From Angiostrongylus vasorum (taxonomy: Eukaryota > Nematoda > Chromadorea > Rhabditida > Metastrongylidae), in NCBI GenBank assembly GCA_018806985.1, contig JADANN010000369.1, positions 186,001 to 250,000 on the forward strand: DNA of 64,000 nucleotides, given 5' to 3'. This document shows, one piece after another, positions 13,501-25,500 of the stretch. The notes beneath the pieces were generated by a model that was not told the origin of the DNA, made no database searches, and was given only the letters and a program-made list of their open reading frames with translations. Both the position numbers and the translations under genes were made by a program. Numbering within the stretch: the first letter of the stretch is position 1; every line of letters starts with the position of its first letter.

Positions 13501-16500
13501 CAGCTCTTGACACCCTTGGTCGTTAATTCAAGCAAAACATATCTCCTGTAGGCCCAGTTGTCATGCTCTTGCATTTGCTGGATTTGCTGGTCAACAGGCG
13601 GGCTTTGCGGACTTTCCTTCTGTTTTTCCAGCTTTATCCATTATTTCAGCTAACATTTTATCACCTGAGTTACATCTTTTTCTTCTTAAGCCATATCGTT
13701 TGGAAAACATTGCAAGCTACGAAACTCGCCGCTAGTTGCTTGCCGACAAGAGAATTCTTATCACTGTGGGCGTCAGTTCTATTCTGGTACATCAATATTG
13801 TTGATAACGGCATTTTCTCAAAAACTAGTCAAAGGGCTAAAACAGTCTCAATTTGAGATTAAGTTTTAATTTACTGCCTATTATTTTTTCACGGCATTGT
13901 ACTAAATGGAAAACAACCACAGTGACGCCGCAATATTTGCAAAACTCGGAACCCTAGACCAGCTTCGAACCTGTGATCATAACCTTTTACAGGGGATCAT
14001 ATGCCACCGGCTGCATCACCGAGACGTTTCTTTGTCTTTCTGTCAGCCCGTTTTTTTACTCTAACGATGCTATCAGCAGTAGCTCGTCAAGGGGAATGAT
14101 TTGAGGAGCACAAATCGGCATGGGACTCAGTGGAGCTGCAGCTGCAGTCGAAATCACTGTCTTATCTGTGTAATCGTCTCAGTCTATATTATTTATAGGA
14201 TTGTTTTACGACTTTCTCTCGTCTCCACGAAACAATGAATCTTTGCGGGCGCAGTGTGATCCGATTTCATGCAGAATTTTGTGCACCAACGAAATCGCCC
14301 TGGCAAGACATGTGGTAAAGAACCAACTTTCTCATGGTGTTCTTCACCTAAAGATTCGCATTTTTAATGAAACTTGGGTCGCTGTCTTAGTCACTCTTCT
14401 ATGATACTCTACGTCTTCATGATCAAACCAAACATTTAGTAACCCTATTCTTTAATTTTCAGTTTTTTGGATGCTAACGTGAAGTTTTTCCAGCGTTCTG
14501 GACGTTTAGATGGTACACTCCTTCTTTGAGAACTTTCTAAAGTACCTCAGTCTCACCATGGTTGCCAGGTGTTTGGTACAGTAGGTGATTAGTGCTAAGT
14601 CTGGATTAGTACCAATTTTTTAAGCCATAAAGATCCAGTTCGTGTCCTTTCTTACTGAATTGAGTCTATGTCGATAGCCAAGTTCGTGTTGACGAATTCA
14701 GAAGCTACAGCATAACAAGTCTTCTAAACAAGAGCATCACTGGTATCACACACTTCCCCAAGTAGGTAGTTTTTCTCATCCTTGATTAACGGGACTATGA
14801 TGTGCTTGCCTTCCTAGATATCATTTTGAGATCCAAAATGGAACATTCGATTCTGGTGTGTTTCAACTGCAAGTACAAATTATCCATGTGGTCACTCAAA
14901 ATTTTCACAACTTCACTGTACTGTTCTTATTTCCAACGCTCCTCTATTTCCAACCCTGTCAATGTCAGAGATTTGAGGGCTTTTATTTTTGTTGCACCAA
15001 AAAAGAACTCATTGCAAGTGAAGGTATCTCATAGAGCTCGCCGTTCTCTATCACTTGGAAGCATTCCTAAACTGCCTTTTATAAAAGGTACACATATGTA
15101 CTCATTTTATGTTGGGATTCTGATAGGGCCAACGTGTAAGGTGGAATCTTCACATACCATGACTTTGAATGAGTGAGTACATGTGCTTTGAAAGGACATA
15201 TAAGCCAATATTCACAGTAAAACTTGATATTCCTCTTCTAATATCACCTATTTCTCCTTTCAAAGAGGGTATTATATGATCGCTTTTGTTTCCGTTTAAC
15301 CCTTATTCGCCCTTCCAAGTAACGTTTTATAGCTCACGACCGACCGGATTGAGATTCTTCACAGAAGGGCTGTTGGCTGTAAATCTTTCAATCACTATTT
15401 TTTCACCCGTTCTTGTTTTAGAAATCTTGATATTTTTTAAATAAATTGTTTTCGATAATATGAAACGAAAAGGTTCATTGAGGCACTTCAAGATTGCGAA
15501 GAGATTAAATAAAATGTGCAGGGCATTTAAGGAGTCTGCGAGCCGTTTCTCAAATCAGAAGACGGCCACTGACTTCGCTCGCAAAGCTGTCATCCAGCCA
15601 CCAAAGCTGCACACAGCAGCCGTGCAACAGGTCGAGACGAAAACTGCCCCCCGAGTACGTTAATTTACAGTTTATTTTTTTGTTTGTCAGGTGAATATTT
15701 GATGGAAAGAGCAGTAAACATGGGGTACTTTACTTTCTTTTGTAGAAATTTCACTGATTTGAATGGTGGACTGTTATTGGATGCGAAGGAAGAAGTCAGG
15801 AATAATTGTTTTGGCCTTTTGGCCCTGTTTTTCTTGATGAGCAAACACAAGGTTGTTACTACACCATTTATTCAACACAATACTGGCTGACGTTTCCGCG
15901 TTTCGCTTCCTTCAGAGCCCCATAAGATCAAACCGGTGGGAAATTGACTCAACCAAGTACTTTCGTAACCTCAACAGGTAGAACTTAGGACACAAATTTT
16001 CATTCGCTTCATACAGAGCTTCTTTTAAACACTCACTCTTTCTTTCTTCTTTAATTATTTCAACAGTTTATCAGCTTTAGTGTGAAACACCCGTGCATGT
16101 TCCATCGTAAATGTCACAGAGGTAAAGCACAAATTTTGAAGCGTTTTGCATGAGTCTATAAAATCCCTGTGCGTGATCTAATGCCATACCTCAAGCTGAT
16201 TTTTTCGACCTGAGCCAGGCATATCCCCTAGTCCATGTTAGACTTTCTGTGGCTGATCTCCACGAAATAACTCAAAGATTTACGAAGAACAAAGCGCGGA
16301 GTATAAGTACAATGATGCTGAGATATTTGCAAAACATCGAAGTGCAGGTGTCTGCGATGGGGGATCGAACATGCATTCCCCCCTTCCGGTGGCTAACGCG
16401 TTTACCACTACACCATGTGGGTCCTTCCTTTCGCCTTCCTATGTGTTCTATGCCGTGTTCTATAGGTGCTATCAGCAATCACCCGTCAACGAGATTGATC

Positions 16501-19500
16501 TGTGTATCACAAATCGGTACTGAACCTACCTAAGCTAAGGAGAGAAAGGCGAAACGAAGGACCTGCACGGAGTGGTGGTGAACGCGTTATCCCCCCGCAA
16601 AAGGTAACAGCGTGTTCGATCCACACCGCAGACACATGCGGATCGGAGTTTTGCAAATATCTCAACATTATTATAGTTGTTATATTAGCGCAGTGGATAT
16701 AGGTCACCTACAATACACATGCTTCGACCTCCTACCCCCAGGTCCACTAGGCTTTCCATCTTTCCGGGATCGGCAAATTGGTACCCGTCTTGTCTGGAAG
16801 GATAGAAGCACTGAGCACTGACTCAATACAGCAGTAGACCAACGCAAGTCATCACTGTGTAGGCTAGGTATGCACTGGATCACCTCTAACAATGCTTGAT
16901 GAAGTCGAATCTATGATAAATCCCTCAAGGATTGATCAACACCTGCAGCTTTATACTTTTTTATCCTGCTAAGGTTATGAGAATACTTGGATCAGAAGAT
17001 TGCGTGTTATTTTGACCTCTTCAGGCTACGAAGCGAAACCGCGAAAACCTTATCCAGTATTGAATAAACCTTATTGCTAGCAACCTCGTGTTTGCTCGTC
17101 AAGTGATTTATTGATTAGTGCTAAGGTTAAAACAAAGTCGTTTTGCGGATTTGCTACATAAGTTGGAAATGCACAAGACGACATAGATGGCTAATGCCAT
17201 AAGTTACCACCGCTTAGAGCTGACTTAATGAAAGGACCGATTTCGGCACTAAAAGTTTATTGTACTCACAAAGTGATAGAACCCCATGTGGGGGTAGTCA
17301 ATGTTTCCACGCGACACACCAGCAATCTGGAGTTAGCACACTTGTATGCAGAGGTGTCCTAGTGTTTCGCATCTGCGGATCAATGCAGCCATTTGCTGTG
17401 TGCCAAAGAAAAGGATATTGTCTCGAATCTTATAATCGTTTAGCAAAAACTCTGAGTACTGTGTTCGACAACAAAAGCGAACACTTATTCGTCACAAGCT
17501 TTACTTACGAACAAAAAGAACTGATTTCGGTATCCTCGTCGGTGGATTTCTTTGCAATCAATGGATTTTCCCTATTTTTAAACCGACACTAAATCGTTGA
17601 GCGAGCAACGATGTCAGAATTTTGATAGTGCCTGCATGCCATTAAAACTATGGTAATTTGTGACCAATGCCGTAAATTTAAGGTATGAAGGTAGCAAGTG
17701 GATCCAATAGTGAAAAAAGCCTACTTGCTTGAATTTTTCTGTTTCGCACCAAGATGTAAGGCAGATTAGTGCAGAAATAATGGTGCAATATCCAAACTTG
17801 CAAGGGACTGTTCACGAAAATTCATTATTCAGGCAACAAACATCAGCTCCTGAGACGCGGACCAAGGAAACTCCAGAGCCAAAAATGAGCGCAACCATCG
17901 CAAAAGCGCCTGTGACTAAGAATAATGAAGACGGATCTAGGCTATATGTGCGGAATTCTCTCAGACAATTCTTTTCACCACGAGATTCTAAGCCAATGAA
18001 GGACATTCCTATTGGTAATTGTTTCAGGTAGAAACGCCCATAATGAAAGGCAACGAGGAAGGGTTTCAGCCAAAGGTGCGATCAGCAAATACTCAATGAT
18101 ATTTAGAAATTTATATTTCTTTAGTATACTCACGACAATAGTCGTTGTATAACTCCAACGAAGCTGAGATATTTGCAAAACTCTGGACCGCAGGTGCCTA
18201 TGGTGGGGGAACGAACGCGCTATTACCCTTTGCGGGGGATAACGCGTTCACCACCACACCATGCGGGTCCCGGAAAGGACAATAGCGCGTTCGTTCCCCA
18301 CCATAGGCACCTGCGGTCTAGAGTTTTGCAAATATCTGAGCTTCGTTGGAGTTATATTTCGCAATATACCCTGCCATCAAAAAGAGTAGGCAGTAAGTAA
18401 AAAGGTTAAAATAGTCGTTGCGTTTAATCACTTACAGAGGACGTATTTCATAATGTCTTACATCTTTTCCACGCAGCAAATAGCTCTTTATGGCTTAAAC
18501 AGGTGCGACGTTCAATTAAGTTTTTAACTTCAGAAAGTCGAAGATAAAAGTGCGGTTCGGAAATCTGCGCTCAATATGTCGTTGGAAAAGGCGAAGCATA
18601 AAGCAGCTGTCGATGAGGTTTGGCTTACCTTTAAAATTCTTCATATTAGAAACTTTTACAAACAAAAGGCTTTCAGAGCCCTACGAACTTCACTGACACT
18701 TGAAATTCGCCACAAAATGTTATTTACTTGGTATATCTTACCTATTCCTAGTTTTCCACCGCCTCACCACACGCGCTGTGAATTAGAGTCAACGCATATT
18801 GCTTGGTTTGTCCCCCTGTACGAATATATTCCTTCTTTGTTAGGAACAGTTTCTCTGCTACTCTTTAAGTATTAGAAGCCTCTAATTTTCGCAGAAGTCT
18901 TGCGAACCCTTGCGTTCGCGAAGGCAACTTAGAATTCTTCTCAACAGCAACAATCTTTATAACTTGGCAAACACAATCGTCCGTAAAACAATTTTCTTGT
19001 AAACTGTTAAGTATCGAGAATAACTGTTTCGATTCAACGCATAATGGTCCCTGCTGGATAAGTTGCCTACTGGATGCAAAAAGCACGTTGGAAATCTCAG
19101 CCCGGAAAAAATTCCCTAGCAAACGCTCGGTACCAGACATTCTTTGCATCTCACTCCACACGTTAGGAGGGTTTCTGCCATCATTCTTTCACTCATGATT
19201 GACTGCATTTTCGTAGAGAAAATTTAGGAATGTATACTAGAAAAGGGCACAGTGTTTGTCATTCTGTATGAATTTGCATCATTTCATTAAACAACGAAAC
19301 CAATGGCTACTTTTCGGGAACACGTCGGCGAAAATTTCTTGAGTGAGGTGCAACATTCTTCCTGATTTTTTTGATCACGAGGCACTTTTGAGATGCGAAA
19401 GAAGAAAAAAATATGTTATATAAAGCACTCATGTAAACTGGTTCTTATAATCCCATTTAGGAAGCAGCAAAACAGAAGGCTCGGCGTTTTGGTACCGTCA

Positions 19501-22500
19501 GCTCGTTGCTGAATCGTTTCAAAGAACCGGAGCTCAAAGAAGAACCCATAACGTACGTACTTCTCTATGGCTTACCGGAGAGAATGCTAGGAACGTCAGA
19601 ACATAGAACCTCTTCTGTTTCCACCTTTTTTCCATGGCAGAGCATTATGACGTTTTGTGATTGTTATTGTTATTATTGTTATTATTATTACTATTCTTAT
19701 TATTATTGCAGTTACTGCCTTTTTAGACGAGGTAAGTTATCGAATTCGCCTTATCGTCATCACAATTGATAAATAACCTCCTTTAAAGGGTTGGTGAGAT
19801 AGGCTATTGGATGGGTAATTAAACTAATAAAAAAGAGGAGAAAGGGAAGTTTTCATTATAGCACTCTAAGATCCATTAAAATGGCCGAGTTCTGCACTGA
19901 TCGTCTACCTCTTTGTGAAGGGCGTTGTGAACAGAACGTTCGATGCCCGAATGAGCAGATAAGGTTTACCGAACTTCATATGGAGTTCGCATTGATGCCC
20001 AGATGTATTATAAAAGACAAAAGGATTAAGTACTCTGCGTTGATAAATCTCTTAATATTGTGCCACGCATGTCGAATGACCTAATCAAGAAGCTAGAGAT
20101 GACTCAGTACATATCTGGCCTTTACAATTGATCACAGGGTCCTACTTACATAACCCGTCAGTGTTTTTACCCTTCCCTCAAGTCTTGTATCAATTTGCCA
20201 ACCTCAGACAGATGGAAGTTTTTGTTACCCCTGATTTCGAAATCGAACTAATAACCACACCTGTTTATATTCTAAGAAACCTGTAACCATTATGACACAT
20301 GGTTCATTTCGTTGCATTTCACAATGCTGATGAATTGTGACCTTTCTAATTGTTCATCTATTAGGCACCTTATCTAATAGTTTTCCCGTCATTAATATAG
20401 GGCTACAAGTAGGTGACCGAGGTGAAAGTTCTGCTACTATCTTTTATATCAGCTTTGCCTTAATAGCTTCAATATGTGTCGGTTAGTTTGGTGGTAGTTG
20501 GTTGTTTTCTGCTGGGCCGTAACGCGAAGCTTTTGTTGATAACATGTTTCGAACCACGCGGCTGTCCATCTAAACATCCATATAAGCAATACTGGTATAA
20601 CAACAGTATAAAAAGATCAGTTCTCATAAGAGTTGCGGCTTAGCGGGAACGTAACGGGATCTGCGCGGAATGAATTCGCAAGTCAATAAATTTGTGTTAT
20701 GTATGATTTGGCAATGGTTGGGCATTTTGGCACCTTCGAAATTGTTTGTCCCGACGACCATAGAGTCCAAACAAGGTGCAATAACGAGAAAGAGGAGAGG
20801 TCAGGGATGCCATGCACAACCCCCTGTCGTGATGTGTGAAGAGGATTCGTTTCTTTGTGCAGGCATGGAATAGTAATAGGACATTATGAAATCGGCACGT
20901 ATGCGAACCAAGTGGTTTAGTAATACATTAAGTAACAACAGTGTGCATGGAACGTTTTGCAACTAATATAAGAAATGTATATTGCTAAGGAAAGAAACCG
21001 AATATTTCCCATCAGGCAGTGAATAGTCTCTATAACATATTTGGCATTGCTTCAGGTACAAACGCTCATGCTATCTGGAACAACAAGAAGTAGAGCGTCC
21101 GAAGAAGCAGTACAACATCGTCAAGCCAACTATCAACGATAACTTTGATAAGCAGGTGCCGCGTTCACTAGTGATGCCCTTCGAGTTATCATACTCGTTA
21201 AATGACTTTCCAGATGGAGGAGATCCGAGCACAGATGAAAAGTGAATCATCACACTTCCAAAATAGTGTAAAGGACTTGTCAAAGGGCATTACCTTAATC
21301 GCGGAAGATATAAAGAAACGAGCAGAAGAAGAGAAGAAGAAAATAATCATGGACTCGGTTAGCGGAGTTTTTAGGTTGGACCATTTACTTTCTAGATTTT
21401 TTTTTCCTTTCTTACGTTAATTTCTCGCCGAAGTGTTATAAAAGCATAATTACTTACTTGGATAATTGCATGGCCCGTCTTCACTGGTTGTGCTGGCCCT
21501 GACATATTTTTTCATTTTCCGGAAATTTGCATGATGGAACCGCCGAACTCCTTCTCAGCTTGGGAGACCCTGCTAGGGGTTGAATCCTACGGCTGTACAT
21601 CGCAGCCCAACACCCAGGATTACCTCCCAGCCACGATGAGACGGTAAACTGGTGGAAGGCATATAAAAGCAAGCGAAAGCAATTCCAAAATATTTGTTAA
21701 AGGAAAATGTATGTGTTGGAACCACATCGTTCACATCTCGACGGTGTTCTATATTTTTGTTCTTTTTGATATAATCTTGATTTCCTGTCTTTCCATCGTT
21801 TTATACAGTGAAATATAGTTAAATAACAATGAAATGAATCCCTTTCCCGTCCCCCTCTTAGCGATCCATCGGAACATTCACAATCCATTTGGAAGATTAT
21901 TGAAGTAGTTCCACACACTCCAATAGTCCACGGTGGTCAGTTAGAGTAGGAAAGGGGGGACCGAACCGATAGGCCTTGTTCACCCAGGAGCGCAGATCGT
22001 GCGAATAACGTTTGGATTACATAACTCGCCACCTATGAAAATAAGTCAAGTAGCAAGCTGCACAGAGAAAAAATGAAGAAAACACTTCTACAAGCAAATA
22101 ATAGTTCAGCAAAGCAGACGAGGAAAATGCACGGTGGAAAGAGAAAAGAGACGCCGAAACAGAAAAAGAGTTGGCGAAAATCGAAGCTGAGAAAGATCGT
22201 AAGAAGAAAGTTGTCGTTCCACAACCGAAGACTGTGAGTCTTTCACAAAGTTTATGTTGTTATAATCTACCCATTTTCACTTAGTGTCTTCTAAAAACCA
22301 CACCTTGTTAGGAACCCGAAAAGCCAGCTGAACCAAAACGTATAGTGCGGAAAATTACGAAAGATAAATCATCAGCAGTTCAGCAGACAAAAGTTGACGA
22401 CAGTCCTGTTCTGAGCACTGGTAAAGCAGCAGAAACATCCAGTAAACCAGCTACAGCTACTGCTACTAATGCTACTACGGAACCAAAGTCAAGTCGGGCA

Positions 22501-25500
22501 GTGGCTCCAGCTGCAGTAATTGACCAAGACGTTTCAAAATCATTTTCAGCTCCAGTGACAAAAGTACTATTTTCCAACAAACTTCTGCACGAATAGAATA
22601 TAAGCTAATTCTTGTTCGAAATTTTAAACGAACTTCTCTGTTCTACTTAGTATTTCCATTATTTTACACTTTTTATCAATGCTCTTTCAGCCAATAAGCA
22701 TGGAGAGGCCGAAAATTCCGAAAACGGAAAACGTCGTCAACGAGGACAATTACGATCTTTTTGAGGTTTCTGCACAATTCATATACTGTGACACTTTGGC
22801 ATCTAAATAGATGTGCTCCCTACACGGAATTAATCAGCGATTTTCTTTTGTCCTCGACCATCAAACATTTCGTGTGTACTGATTGACGCCGTAACAGCAA
22901 TCAATGCGCGCACTAGACGCACATTATTTCTGGAATATATAGAGAATATGAAGCTTTAACGTGAAGGCTCTGACCTTTCCGTCATGCTTAACTGTTTAGT
23001 AAGAACCTTTTCAAGAGAAAAAAGGCGTAATGTCAAGTTTTGAGGCAGCTACAAATGTCGCCACACGGTGTCGAAAGAGTCTCGTCGAGCTTCGAAACCA
23101 GAGAGAGCAGAACACTACTACAAAAACAGGAATGGAGAAAGAGAATGAGGCACGGATTCCGTCCTTTGTTTCAAGGAAGCGCTTGCATGCGATTGCACCT
23201 TATCTTGCAAACTTTCCAGACAATAATGTCGTCAGCTCGAGTTGGGCCAAAAGGCGACGGTGCTGTTGCAACAAAGATTCGTAATGTAGGCAAAATATTC
23301 TTATTTCTGCCTTTTCGTGCTCACAGTTTATCTTACTTGATAAATGATACTTGAATGGCCCGTCCTCACTGGTTGTGCGGGCCCCAACATAGTCTCCATT
23401 CTTCGGAGATTTGCTGGTTAAGCCATTGTGGCTCCCTGGAATCCCGAGGTCAGCCTGGCCAAGGTCTGCCGCAGGTCTTCATCACCACAGGCAGTCGCAG
23501 ACTTTGTGGATCAGAGAGACACAGCTTATCATTGACATAAATTCTTTCTTTTTTTCAAGTTGAAGGCTGTCCGTCCTCCACTTTAAGCCATTCATTTGTC
23601 AATTTTCGTTCTGTTTTAATTTCTTCTTTATTTAACTTGTCTAACGTGAAAAAATTTTTTTGAGGCAATTGGAAACTTCACAAACGTGCGTAAAACGGAT
23701 AGCACCAGCCTGAAAACGGCAAAAGAGAAATCTCCGAAGAGATATGCGACGCGTAGGAAAACTCAGGAGATCGTCAATGAATCCGCTGAGCCAAAGGTAC
23801 GGTAGTGTAAAGTACCACAATCAACAGGCGGCCAACGGCTAGCAAAGGAGACGCTGCTGAAGCAAGCTTGTTCCTGATTCGTTGCCATCTTAAATTGTTT
23901 TTCCAAAGTAGGAGATAGTCTTTTGAGAGGCATTCGCACTTTAGCTGACAAAAAATGAAAGAATCAATCGTGTATATAGGATATAAAAAAAGTTGCAAAT
24001 ATTTTCTCTTATTGTTGTTCAGGTAAAAAAGCGGAAGCAAACATACAAGAGGAGCAAGTTCATTCGTGACCCACATGACATTGACGTGTTGCTCGGATGG
24101 GACAAGGAGAACACTTTCGAGAAGGTTGGTCACCACTGGCTATCTTGCGCTCTTCATTCTTTCTAAATCTGAATTTAGAGACGGAATCTTCATCATGTTC
24201 GCTCATTCTTACAGAAAAAATTCATTTCGAGTGAACGTTGCCCTAAAAATTCGATTTTTAAGTCTAATTTAGTGTTCATTTTCATATGCAGGCGGAACAA
24301 TCAATTAGAAACGATGGTAGACACCTCCCAATGGTTTACCGCCTCATCGTGGCTGGGAGGTGTTCCTGGGTGTCGGACTGCAATGTACAGCGAGAGGATT
24401 CATCCTCCCGGCAGGGTCCCCCCAACCTGAGAAGGAGTTCGGCGTTTCCATCAGGAAGCCTAGCTACGAGTAAAGCAATACCAGGATCTACCACCGTCTT
24501 GGTATCAAAGTCGCGTGGTGGTAAATCTCCCTCTGATCCGAAAGGGCTGCGACTGCCTGTCGTGGTGACGACCTGGGGCAGACTTTGACCAGGCTGTCCT
24601 CGGGATTCCAGGGAACCACAATGGCTTAACCAGTAGATCTGTGAAAAATGGTGATTATGCTGCGGACCGCACAACTAGTGAGGACGGGCCGTTCAAGTAT
24701 TAAGTAAGTAAGATAGACACAATTGACGACGTTTGAACTAGTGCAAAAAAAAATGTGTGCTTTCTTGGTTGCAAATTTTACTATTAGTTTCCTACCAATG
24801 TTTTTCTTGGCACCCTATAGTCGTTCATCTTGTAAAGCTTTGTTTGGCACCTTTGCCGTAAGCTATTTAACATGTTTCGTTTGTATCCAATCTTGTTTTG
24901 TGAGTTCAAAAAATGAATCTACTGTAGCGGAGCGGAGGTAACTTGGGATGTCATTAAAGCACGGACCAAGGTTGGAATCCGAAAGGCCACTACGTCGACG
25001 ATTCGCAAAGAGTCGCATGAGTTTTGATGACGAAGGAGATGGTGGGCGCTCATTTGCAGCTGGTGAAGATCATGTGAAGGTTACAACGGAAGGTGACCCT
25101 CCTGAAAACACTCTAAGAGAACACAGCATCCAGTAATCAACCACATACTAAAGTGGCATTATTTCGAATACATTGGAAAGCTGAAATGATTCGATAATTG
25201 AGTGCAACGCGGTATGGGGAAACTGCAGCGAAACGGTCGTTGTAGAGTCTGCTACAGAGTCCCCCTCTGAGCACAGTAAATCCGATTGACTTGTCGATTA
25301 CTGGGATGTGCGATGAAAAAGCAGGTCCGATATGACAATGAAAAAAAGGTAACCACAGTGGTTGGCAGAACGTATAGCTCCTAAATACTAGACAACTTCG
25401 AACTGGTACTGAGCAGGATGTTGGTGACATTTTGATCATCTACAATTATAACAAAGAATGGCCATCACGAAATTTCTGAAGTCCTGCAAAAAAAATTGCA

